From Dehalococcoidia bacterium (GTDB taxonomy: Bacteria > Chloroflexota > Dehalococcoidia > SM23-28-2 > RBG-16-64-32), in contig JAUYGU010000082.1 of assembly GCA_030690405.1 (NCBI GenBank), positions 1-11,630 on the forward strand: a DNA stretch of 11,630 bases, in the 5' to 3' direction. Of the stretch, positions 1 through 5,742 are shown one piece after another (the stretch's first letter is position 1; each line of letters begins with the position of its first letter). The translations under genes and the position numbers were made by a program. Under the pieces are notes generated by a model. That model was not told the origin of the DNA, ran no database searches, and worked only from the letters and a program-made list of their open reading frames with translations.

Positions 1-852
1 CTGGCGAGCGGCCTCCTCGAAGATGTTCCGCAGGTGGGCCTCGCTCTCCCCGTAGAACTTATGGATTATCTCCGGGCCGTTGATGTGGACGAAGTAGGCG
101 CTGGTCTCGTGGGCCACAGCGCGGGCGATGAGGGTCTTGCCGCAGCCGGGAGGGCCATGGAGGAGGACGCCCTTGGGAGGCTCGATGCCCAGCCGCTCGA
201 ACACCTCCGGATATCTCAGGGGCAGCTCGATCATCTCCCGGATGCGCTGGACCTCCTTGTGCAGGCCGCCAACGTCTTCGTAGGAGATGGTGCTTCGCAG
301 GGAGGGAGTGCCTTCACCCTTGAACTTGATAGCGGTGGAACGCTGGATGATGACAACGTCCTTGGGCGAGACTTCGGCCACGGTGAAGTCCTGGGCGCGG
401 GTCCCGAACAGGTCAAGACGCACCCGATCGCCAGCGGTCACCGGCAGCCCCTCCAGCTTGTGCGCGAGATAGCGGGTGTAACGTCCCCCCGGCCATGACT
501 TGACGGCTTCCACCGGGGCAAGGACGATGTTTCTGGCCGGCTGGTGCTCGACCACCTGCACCGAGACCTTCTCGTCCAGGCCGGTCTGAGCGTTTGCGCG
601 CAGGATGCCGTCGATCTGGACGAGGCCCTTTCCGCGCTCGGCCACGTAGGCCGGCATCGCCTTGGCCACCGTTCTCTCCTTGCCCACGATCTCCACGATA
701 TCGCCGATGGCGGCGCCCATCCGTTCCAAGTCTTGGGGATCCATGCGGGCAATCGCGCGGCCCACATCCCTGGCGTGCGCTTCGGCGACGCGCAGGGTGA
801 GGGGCTTGCGCCCGTTGTCGCTATCTATTCGGGTACGACGCTTAGCCGGCAT
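1..852 (-). CDS. CDC48/VCP-family AAA ATPase (C-terminus beyond window)
   Basis: This reading frame is open on the minus strand from the ATG at 852 to the left edge, giving 284 residues without a stop. Residues about 16-95 look like the CDC48 N-terminal double-psi barrel domain, and about 105-175 like the second N-domain. The first AAA module begins near residue 190, with YEDVGGL at 191-197 and a clear Walker A, GPPGCGKT, at 233-240. [16 protein letters not shown] at 266-281 matches the conserved segment after Walker A. Family members are about 700-800 residues with two AAA modules, so well over half is missing here. They are hexameric unfoldases or segregases that pull on protein substrates with ATP. 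The start overlaps the end of the upstream gene by 28 bases, which implies translational coupling; GAGG lies 6 bases before the ATG. Its place in the gvpH operon suggests remodelling or turnover of gas vesicle proteins, which is inference. The family call is secure. Confidence 0.93.
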   Translation of the reverse strand, partial: MPAKRRTRIDSDNGRKPLTLRVAEAHARDVGRAIARMDPQDLERMGAAIGDIVEIVGKERTVAKAMPAYVAERGKGLVQIDGILRANAQTGLDEKVSVQVVEHQPARNIVLAPVEAVKSWPGGRYTRYLAHKLEGLPVTAGDRVRLDLFGTRAQDFTVAEVSPKDVVIIQRSTAIKFKGEGTPSLRSTISYEDVGGLHKEVQRIREMIELPLRYPEVFERLGIEPPKGVLLHGPPGCGKTLIARAVAHETSAYFVHINGPEIIHKFYGESEAHLRNIFEEAARQ

Positions 853-1895
853 TCCAGCCTCAACCCTTTCTTACTCAGGACCTCTGCCAACATGCTTACC
901 AATGACTCCACCCACTGCTTCAGGGCCTCCGGTGAGGCGTCTTCTGGCAATCCCACGTACGCGTCTCTCAGCTTCGGGTACGCCTTCGCCACGAGCGGCT
1001 CCAGATAGGGCATCACCTGGGCAAACAGTGTCTCCTCCAGCCCCTGCGCCTCGGCGGCCTTGCTCTGCCGGTAGAAGGGGGCCGTCTCCATGGCCAGGTC
1101 CAGGTAGCCCTTCATATCGGCTACCGTCAGCAGCAGCTCCGCGCCCGCGCGAGTCAGGCTTTCGCTCTCGACCTCCCGCTGGAGCATCTGCTCGAGCGCT
1201 CCCCTCTCACGAACGCCCTCCCCGGCATTGCGAAGGTTCTTCCGGTCCAGATGAAGCAACGATGCGCTGAAGCCGCTTTCGATGGTCAAGTCGTTGGCGA
1301 AGATCTCCCTGGGGGCGTACAGGCAGAGCTTGTCCACCATCACCTCCAGCAGACGATCCACCTTGGTTGGCCACTCCTTCTCCTGAGCCCCTGCGGCGAA
1401 CAACGGCCTCAGGCTGTCCGTCGAGATGTCCATCTTCAGCCTTCGCGCAGACAACGTCGTCTCGCACTCAGACAAAGGGTGGGCGTGCTCGTGGGCGAGG
1501 AGACCCTTTTCCGCTTCGCGGTCACCCCAGTACCCCTCCTTCTCCATCGCCTTCTGATTGACGAAGACGTGGCAGGAACCGGGGTTCTTGAGGTCGTAGA
1601 CGTTAACTATGGGCCTCTCTCCCAGCCCGGCCAGGCCGCCGGGCGGCAGGGCCGACAGGTCGGCCGACCTTCGGCCCGCCGCCTCCTGAGTGAGCTGCCT
1701 GATCAGGGGCTCAAGGTCTTTGAGGACGAAAAGGGTGACGGTCTGCTGCTGCCAGCGGGGGCTGGCGGCATATTTCTCGATAACGTCTGTCTCCACCTCG
1801 ACAAACGGGCCGAGGCTGGAGTCCATGTCTGAGACCACACGCAGCTCCGTGCCGGCGACCCGGTGAAGGCTAACGTGCTCGAGAAGGCTAGTCAT
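825..1895 (-). CDS. Unrecognised 356-aa protein with HExxH zinc-protease-like motif
   Basis: I do not recognise the family. The protein is 356 aa, soluble, with no signal peptide or membrane segment. [15 protein letters not shown] at 131-145 contains HEHAH (135-139), a perfect HExxH zincin signature, and acidic residues further on (E184, E197) could supply a third zinc ligand. A segment just before it (about 95-113, [16 protein letters not shown]) is beta-rich, as is usual ahead of a zincin helix. The C-terminal half is helical, and the last 15 residues are a short beta-type tail. It lies 12 bases after gvpH and overlaps the AAA ATPase start, so it is co-expressed with both. A peptidase paired with a CDC48-type unfoldase would make a degradation module, but one short motif does not prove catalysis. 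The start is unsure: GAAGG directly abuts the ATG with no spacer, and lies in what looks like a dispersed repeat. No better in-frame start was seen. Confidence 0.85.
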   Translation of the reverse strand: MTSLLEHVSLHRVAGTELRVVSDMDSSLGPFVEVETDVIEKYAASPRWQQQTVTLFVLKDLEPLIRQLTQEAAGRRSADLSALPPGGLAGLGERPIVNVYDLKNPGSCHVFVNQKAMEKEGYWGDREAEKGLLAHEHAHPLSECETTLSARRLKMDISTDSLRPLFAAGAQEKEWPTKVDRLLEVMVDKLCLYAPREIFANDLTIESGFSASLLHLDRKNLRNAGEGVRERGALEQMLQREVESESLTRAGAELLLTVADMKGYLDLAMETAPFYRQSKAAEAQGLEETLFAQVMPYLEPLVAKAYPKLRDAYVGLPEDASPEALKQWVESLVSMLAEVLSKKGLRLECRLSVVPE

Positions 1896-1914
1896 CCTTC
1901 GACAAGCTCAGGAC
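1893..1914. repeat. REP-like dispersed repeat at gvpH stop / next start
   Basis: On the plus strand this stretch reads TCCTTCGACAAGCTCAGGAC, with short inverted ends (TCCT at 1895-1898, AGGA at 1910-1913). I recall this sequence as a common intergenic repeat in Chloroflexota and some other environmental genomes; a genome-wide count could not be made. It supplies the TGA stop of gvpH (1908-1910) and the bases just before the ATG of the next minus-strand gene. Confidence 0.45.
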
Positions 1915-2444
1915 GGGTCCTTGGCTTTGCTGAAGCGCACTTCCAGTACCCCGTTCTTGTAGGCCTTCCTTAGTGTCGCGACATCGACAGGGCAGGGGAG
2001 CAGCACCTCCTTGGCGTACTTCCTGTCTCCCTTCGCCTCCAGGGAGAGGACGTCGTCCCTGACCTCAACCGCGATCTCGTCCTCCGCCACACCGGGTAGC
2101 TCGGCGACGACCAGGACGCTCTCGCTCTCGTCGAAGACGTCGACCATCGGTTCCCGCACCTCGTCCACCACCGGCCCCTCCTCGGTGGAGCGGATGTTCC
2201 CGAAACGCTCTACCGTGGGGATGCCCCCCAGGCCCGTCCTGATGGTGAACCCGTAGACACCCTTGGCGCGGTCGCCCAGGCCCTTGACCGTGAACTCGCC
2301 GGTCCTTGAGACCTCCGACTCGCCCTGCTCCACCATCTCCGAGATCAGCTCAAAGAAGTCACCCATCCCTTTGAAGATGCCGCCCAGGCCGAGATCGATG
2401 CTCGCCTCCGAGCGACGTTCGCGCCTTCGTTTCGTTTCGGCCAT
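1908..2444 (-). CDS. gvpH: Gas vesicle protein GvpH (Hsp20-like)
   Basis: This 178-aa protein has the two-part GvpH layout. The N-terminal half is glycine-rich and specific to gas vesicle proteins (LGLGGIFKGMGDFFELISEM at 18-37, then RTGEFTVKGLGDRAKGVYGF). The C-terminal half, about 98-173, is an alpha-crystallin/Hsp20 fold with ELPGVAEDEIAVEV near 115-128 and the terminal strand NGVLEVRF. GvpH belongs to the small heat-shock-like accessory proteins and is thought to hold GvpA or other Gvp proteins in soluble form during assembly. The ATG at 2444 is chosen because GGAAGGAGG sits 7 bases before it. A longer in-frame reading to 2630 lacks this and overlaps the upstream gene in a compositionally odd way. 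The gene lies 56 bases after the 258-aa gene and 12 bases before the HExxH gene. The last residues and the stop codon fall in a REP-like repeat. Confidence 0.93.
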   Translation of the reverse strand: MAETKRRRERRSEASIDLGLGGIFKGMGDFFELISEMVEQGESEVSRTGEFTVKGLGDRAKGVYGFTIRTGLGGIPTVERFGNIRSTEEGPVVDEVREPMVDVFDESESVLVVAELPGVAEDEIAVEVRDDVLSLEAKGDRKYAKEVLLPCPVDVATLRKAYKNGVLEVRFSKAKDPS

Positions 2445-2500
2445 CGGTATGCCTCCTTCCCGATCCGCACTCTGCCCCAGCGGCTGCCGCACGGCTCGCT

Positions 2501-3277
2501 CTAGGCGTTCTCGCCTCTGATCCTGCTGATGTATTCGTCCACGGAGGAGACGCTGGCGCCCGTCTCCACCGTCAGCGCCTCCCACCACCTCTGCCTGGCC
2601 GCTTCGTACTCTCCAGGGTTCTCCTGCCACTGCCGGAACCTCTCGAACACCCGCCTGAAGCCGTCCTGGGCCTCCTCCCAGCGCTCCTTATTGAACAGGG
2701 AGCCGATGGGGGCCACGGCCCCCTTCCCCTCTCCCTCGAACAGGGTGAGGGCGACGTCCCGCTCGAAGTCGGCGCCGTGGCCGGCGCTCATCCCGGAAAC
2801 CAAATAGCCTACCACGACACCGAAGGCCATGGCAAAGCGATCCTGCAAGCCCAGGCGGTAGGCGGCGTCCACGGCCAGGAAGGTGACCACGTGCGTCACG
2901 CCCGCCTCCGGCGGGAATCGCCCAGGGCCGGCACTTTCCTGGCGGGAGCGATGGATGGTCAGGGCGTCCTGATAGGAGAGCGGTGGCTTGTCTCGCCAGT
3001 GGCGGGCCGGGAACAGCCCCACGTCGAAGTCGCCCAGGGAGAAGCCGCCGACATCGCCGATCTTGGCGAAGGCGATACGCAACCGCTCCCATAGCTCGGC
3101 GAACACCGCCTCCGCAACCGAGACGTCGGGCTGGAGCACGATCTCCGGCCTCGCTCCGTCCCGCAGCACCAGGCGGCACTCGACACCCTCCAGGGCCTGC
3201 ATCTCGGCCGGTAGGGTTATCTCCACGCTGCCGCTGGTCCGGCCAGCGGAGCGTATCCTTCTCTTGTCCCAATCCAT
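2501..3277 (-). CDS. Unrecognised 258-aa protein, AbrB-like N-terminus
   Basis: This is the first gene of the leftward operon; its product family is not recognised. Residues about 7-48 (RIRSAGRTSGSVEITLPAEM, then LEGVECRLVLRDGARPEIVL) have the beta-rich pattern of a MazE/SpoVT-AbrB swapped-hairpin domain: a basic start, a G-S-V-x-I-x-L-P core, then a hydrophobic strand pair. The remaining 200 residues are mainly helical and contain no motif I can name. They include FSLGDFDVGLFPARHW (79-94) and a hydrophobic stretch AMAFGVVVGYLVSGM (149-163) that is probably buried rather than membrane-spanning. The C-terminal 60 residues are rich in W, E and R. The ATG at 3277 has AGAGAGG 8 bases upstream. 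As first gene next to the divergent region it could bind the operon's own control DNA, or be a structural accessory. The domain resemblance is moderate only. Confidence 0.85.
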   Translation of the reverse strand: MDWDKRRIRSAGRTSGSVEITLPAEMQALEGVECRLVLRDGARPEIVLQPDVSVAEAVFAELWERLRIAFAKIGDVGGFSLGDFDVGLFPARHWRDKPPLSYQDALTIHRSRQESAGPGRFPPEAGVTHVVTFLAVDAAYRLGLQDRFAMAFGVVVGYLVSGMSAGHGADFERDVALTLFEGEGKGAVAPIGSLFNKERWEEAQDGFRRVFERFRQWQENPGEYEAARQRWWEALTVETGASVSSVDEYISRIRGENA

Positions 3278-3797
3278 ATGCGGAACCTCTCTGAGCGTGG
3301 CGGATAGCAGCGGGAGGGTCGGCTTGCCAAACCACGCCTGTGGATGGTCACGCTAGTTTACCTAGCGCATGGTCTAGCAGAAAGCCTAGCGCACTCCCTG
3401 GGCTCTGTCAAATCCTGCTTCGTAGCAGCCCTCACTGGATGAATACGGCTCCTTGGCTCCAGCTACTTCACGAAGACATTCACGCTTGTTTCATGTCGTC
3501 CCCTTCTGGCTGTTTATTGTCTACCTGCGGCCAGGCACGTAGTATTGCCTGTCCTTCCTGTGAGAGCGCGGCACCTTCGCTGCGGGGAGTTTCGAGGAGG
3601 AGGCGAGTTGGCGGAATGAATGCCCGCCCTGCTACCGTCGCTTTTGCTGGCCACGCGCGCCTGCCCCAAAGCCTGGCCGGTTCTCATGGCTCCCCCTGTG
3701 GTCTCGGTGGAGCCGGGGCCCGACGTTGATACGGAAATCATCTTCGGCGCCGCCGTCGCGGGCATTCCGTCTCTGGGCAGGCGGGACTCGGTAGACG
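3278..3797. other. Divergent intergenic region between the two arms
   Basis: About 520 bases separate the leftward gvpH operon from the rightward secreted-protein gene. It must hold the promoters of both, though no convincing -10/-35 pair was found on either strand. It contains the CTAG cluster at 3351-3389 and a strong purine-rich Shine-Dalgarno run at 3594-3603 in front of a possible short frame at 3620. The part from about 3400 to 3590 shows nothing else I can name. Confidence 0.6.
3351..3392. promoter_or_regulatory. CTAG-rich candidate operator
   Basis: Four CTAG tetramers start at 3353, 3362, 3374 and 3386. The first two are halves of an inverted repeat, CGCTAG-TTTAC-CTAGCG (3351-3367). 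The last three are spaced exactly 12 bases apart, and two of them share CTAGCGCA. The site lies 74-115 bases upstream of the start of the leftward operon. CTAG is generally rare in bacterial DNA, so the clustering suggests a protein-binding site. No regulator is identified; the two AbrB-type proteins and the response regulator in the window are candidates. Confidence 0.4.
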
Positions 3798-3871
3798 GTG
3801 AGACGGCTGATGCTGGCGCCGTTGGTGGTGGTGATGCTGGCGGGGCCAGGCGCGGCGCAGGAAGGGACTGA
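3620..3871 (+). CDS. Possible short gene, 83 aa, doubtful
   Basis: This frame starts with ATG 16 bases after a very strong purine run (GAGGAGGAGG, 3594-3603), which is far for a ribosome site. Its first 55 codons mostly end in G or C, as in the real genes nearby. It begins with a hydrophobic run (MPALLPSLLLA), continues with a proline- and acid-rich stretch, and ends in a low-complexity G/A/R tail. The last 74 bases overlap the secreted-protein gene at 3798 in another frame, so only the first 60 residues could be independent coding. It could be a leader gene coupled to its neighbour, the true 5' part of that neighbour with a frameshift, or chance. No family is recognised. Confidence 0.25.
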   Translation: MPALLPSLLLATRACPKAWPVLMAPPVVSVEPGPDVDTEIIFGAAVAGIPSLGRRDSVDGETADAGAVGGGDAGGARRGAGRD

Positions 3872-4385
3872 CGAAACACCAACACGATCACAATCGGAGG
3901 CGGTGCCTGAGACACCTCATAAGTCCTCGGGTCTGCGGCTGCTTCCGGCGGGCCCGGATGTTCGCATGCTCACAGAGCTAGCCGCATCGGCGGCACGACC
4001 CACTGGTCGAACGAATGCTGTGCCGGATAACCCGCGCCTCACTGCTGGGGCGACAGGCCCCGGCCAAACGGGAGCGCCTGACGGGGCGACGGTGGAGAGA
4101 CAAGCCCCCATCACCTTCTACAGCTGCCTCGGGCCGCGGGGAGGGTTCTGCGGCGGCATGAGTAGCGGCAAGACGGTCTACGAGGGCGCCGCTGCCTGCG
4201 GTTATGCCTACGCTCTGGGCGAGCGGGTGAGCATCGTGGGCGACCCGACAGGGCGCGTCTACGTCTGCGAGGACCGCGGCCGGCTGGCCACGACGCAGGT
4301 GGACGTGTTCTGGTACCGCGAGGAGGACGGCCGGGCCTGGACCACGCAGGTGGGGAGGTGGGCCGAGGTGAGGCGGGAGCCGTGA
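3798..4385 (+). CDS. Secreted double-psi beta-barrel-like protein
   Basis: This 195-aa exported protein starts with a Sec signal peptide: MRRLM, a hydrophobic core LAPLVVVMLAG, then an AxA-type site (GAA-QEG, cleavage near 20). Residues 21-103 are a low-complexity P/T/G/A linker. The C-terminal domain (105-175) has TFYSC (106-110), GGFCGGMSSGKTV, AACGYAYALGERV (132-144), VYVCEDRG (154-161) and VDVFW (168-172). The G-x-x-V...V-x-x-D-R-G...VD-x-x pattern and paired cysteines resemble the double-psi beta-barrels of RlpA and 3D-domain proteins, which act on or bind cell-wall glycan. The catalytic aspartate set is incomplete, so activity is not claimed. The GTG at 3798 gives the basic signal-peptide start; ATG at 3810 is an alternative. 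It lies 88 bases before the response regulator. Its link to gas vesicles is unclear, and it may be a neighbour only. Confidence 0.8.
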   Translation: MRRLMLAPLVVVMLAGPGAAQEGTDETPTRSQSEAVPETPHKSSGLRLLPAGPDVRMLTELAASAARPTGRTNAVPDNPRLTAGATGPGQTGAPDGATVERQAPITFYSCLGPRGGFCGGMSSGKTVYEGAAACGYAYALGERVSIVGDPTGRVYVCEDRGRLATTQVDVFWYREEDGRAWTTQVGRWAEVRREP

Positions 4386-4473
4386 CCGCTGTGAGGTCCG
4401 CATCGCTGCGGAGGGTGGCTACGCCCCTGGGCAAGGGCGCACAGGTTAGCTGGAGGACTGGAGGCAGGACGCG

Positions 4474-5139
4474 ATGGCCCCCATAAAGACGCTGATCGCG
4501 GACGACCATCCTCTGGTGCGCGAGGGCATCCGCGCGATGCTGGCGACGGCCGACGACATCGAGGTCGTCGGGGAGGCAAGCGATGGCGCGCAAGCTGCCA
4601 GGTGGGCCGCAGGGCACGACGTCGATGTGGTGCTGCTGGACCTTCATATGCCTGGCCGGGACGGCCTTGAGGCGATAGGACGCATCAAGGCTCGGCGTCC
4701 CGCCGCAACAGTCGTGATGCTGACGGAGCACAGTGACGACGCCAGCGTCATCGATGCCGTGCTGGCAGGGGCCAGCGGCTACCTCCTCAAGGATGCCTCC
4801 CGCGATCTGCTGATCTACACCGTACGCGCGGCCCGCGGCGGGGGGACGCTGATTAAGACGAGCGTCCTCCAGGACGCGATCGCTGGGCTGGAGAGGGCCA
4901 ACGGGGGACGGCGCCTGTCGCCGGCGCCGAACGGCTACGTCTGCGAGAAGCTGACGCGGCGCGAGCTGGAGGTGCTGGAGCTGGTGGCCGAGGGCCTGAC
5001 CAACAAGGAGATCGGCAGGACCCTGTTCATCGCCGATGACACCGCCAAGAAGCACGTCCAGATGGTCATCGGCAAGCTGGGCGCCTCCGACCGCACTCAC
5101 GCCGTCATGCTGGCCGCGCGCGGCGGCCTCATCAGATGA
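4474..5139 (+). CDS. NarL/FixJ-type response regulator
   Basis: This 221-aa protein is a two-domain transcription factor. Receiver domain (1-120): acidic pair D10/D11 (ADDH), phospho-acceptor D56 in VVLLDLHMP, switch threonine T84 (VVMLTEH) and conserved K106 (YLLKDA). A linker of about 40 residues leads to a LuxR-type helix-turn-helix (about 160-219): [20 protein letters not shown], then [20 protein letters not shown]. All receiver residues are intact, so phosphorylation by a histidine kinase is expected, but no kinase is in the window. GGAGG lies 9 bases before the ATG at 4474. The gene is followed by an inverted-repeat-rich control region and then gvpA in the same direction, so it may control gas vesicle expression; that is inference from position. 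The function call is secure, the target is not known. Confidence 0.95.
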   Translation: MAPIKTLIADDHPLVREGIRAMLATADDIEVVGEASDGAQAARWAAGHDVDVVLLDLHMPGRDGLEAIGRIKARRPAATVVMLTEHSDDASVIDAVLAGASGYLLKDASRDLLIYTVRAARGGGTLIKTSVLQDAIAGLERANGGRRLSPAPNGYVCEKLTRRELEVLELVAEGLTNKEIGRTLFIADDTAKKHVQMVIGKLGASDRTHAVMLAARGGLIR

Positions 5140-5162
5140 CACCCGGTCCCACTCCCCACGCT

Positions 5163-5216
5163 TTGGCCATGTGGCCAACGACAAATGGCCCAGATGGGGG
5201 GTGTAGGGCTGGGCCA
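5163..5216. promoter_or_regulatory. Inverted repeats after the response regulator
   Basis: Two dyads lie between the regulator gene and gvpA. TTGGCC-ATGT-GGCCAA (5163-5178) is a perfect 6-base-arm repeat. TGGCCCA (5186-5192) pairs with TGGGCCA (5210-5216) across a 17-base gap, and the shared TGGCC core makes them look related. There is no T-run after either, so a standard intrinsic terminator is unlikely; a binding site or a weak termination structure is possible. Confidence 0.35.
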
Positions 5217-5335
5217 GTCAGGCGCAATGTCTAGGGTTCGCTAAGGAACGTAACAGGAGAGAGCTTCAGGCATCCTCAGATTCGACATTAACGGCAGAGT
5301 CCGACGGACAGGGGAGTCGTCCACGTGCTCTGCTC

Positions 5336-5350
5336 TTGACCCAAGGTCAA
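5336..5350. promoter_or_regulatory. Dyad TTGACC-CAA-GGTCAA upstream of gvpA
   Basis: A perfect inverted repeat with 6-base arms and a 3-base centre lies 26 bases before the gvpA start codon. It is too close to the start for a normal promoter -35, although the left arm resembles one. A small second dyad, GTCCG-A-CGGAC, lies at 5299-5309. The likely role is an operator or an element in the 5' leader of the gvpA mRNA. Confidence 0.4.
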
Positions 5351-5376
5351 CCGATCAGCGAGAGGAGGTGAGTGGA

Positions 5377-5583
5377 ATGGCAGTGGAGAAGGCAATCGCA
5401 TCTTCCAGCCTGGCGGAGGTGGTGGACCGGATCCTGGACAAGGGCATCGTCATCGACGCCTGGGTCCGGGTCAGCCTGGTCGGCATCGAGCTATTGGCCG
5501 TCGAGGCGCGCGTGGTCACCTCAGGGGTGGACACTTTTCTCAAGTACGCGGAGGCTGTGGGCCTCACGGCCGCGTCAGCCTAG
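5377..5583 (+). CDS. gvpA: Gas vesicle structural protein GvpA
   Basis: This 68-aa protein is an unmistakable GvpA, the small hydrophobic subunit that polymerises into the ribs of the gas vesicle wall. The conserved core is present: [20 protein letters not shown] (9-28), [19 protein letters not shown] (29-47), and the helix [12 protein letters not shown] (53-64). The order is the usual helix, two beta strands, helix, with a short variable tail. The ATG at 5377 has GAGGAGG 8 bases upstream; the GTG at 5368 overlaps that ribosome site and is rejected. It is the only gvpA-type gene seen here, and no gvpJ or gvpM paralogue is in the window. It is preceded by a roughly 240-base control region with several dyads and followed by two GC-rich hairpins, an arrangement that suits separate, higher expression of the shell protein relative to the genes after it. 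Confidence 0.98.
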   Translation: MAVEKAIASSSLAEVVDRILDKGIVIDAWVRVSLVGIELLAVEARVVTSGVDTFLKYAEAVGLTAASA

Positions 5584-5605
5584 ATCGGACCGGCCTGGGC
5601 GGAGC

Positions 5606-5657
5606 GTCGGGGCCGCCTGCCCCGACCGCCAGCCGGGCTCCCGCCCCGATCCGGGGC
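5606..5657 (+). terminator. Two GC hairpins after gvpA (attenuator-like)
   Basis: GTCGGGG (5606-5612) pairs with CCCCGAC (5620-5626) around a 7-base loop, and GCCCCG (5643-5648) pairs with CGGGGC (5652-5657) around ATC. Both start within 75 bases of the gvpA stop. Neither has a following T-run, so they more likely attenuate or protect the 3' end of an abundant gvpA mRNA than terminate fully. The next gene, 85 bases on, has no obvious promoter of its own. Confidence 0.4.
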
Positions 5658-5742
5658 CGCTGGAGTCGCTGGTGCGTCCCGACGCGCATCCAGGCTGATC
5701 ATTCATCCCGTTGACAGCGGGGTCGAGAGGAGATGATGGAAA

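Noticed and set aside
2445..2630. 62-residue N-terminal extension of GvpH
   Set aside because: It overlaps the preceding gene, has a composition unlike GvpH, and the internal ATG at 2444 has an ideal ribosome site and the family's normal start.
3357..3392. Leftward promoter with -10-like TAAACT (minus strand) overlapping the CTAG cluster
   Set aside because: The -10 is fair, but the hexamer 17 bases upstream (TTTCTG) matches the -35 consensus poorly.
3486..3520. TTGTTT and TATTGT as a rightward promoter
   Set aside because: The spacing is 23 bases, too long for a normal promoter, and both boxes are weak.
3340..3729. 129-aa plus-strand frame in the divergent region
   Set aside because: No ribosome site at its start, low-complexity translation and no recognisable domain; it conflicts with the better-supported frame at 3620.
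4111..5184. 357-aa minus-strand frame opposite the response regulator
   Set aside because: It is the antisense shadow of a clear response regulator and part of the secreted-protein gene, with biased P/R-rich content.
5163..5216. Intrinsic terminator for the response regulator
   Set aside because: The dyads are real but there is no T-run after either, and the second loop is 17 bases long.
5711..5716. Perfect -35-like TTGACA before the GvpC-like gene
   Set aside because: No -10-like hexamer lies 16-18 bases downstream; that position falls in the ribosome site and start codon of the gene.
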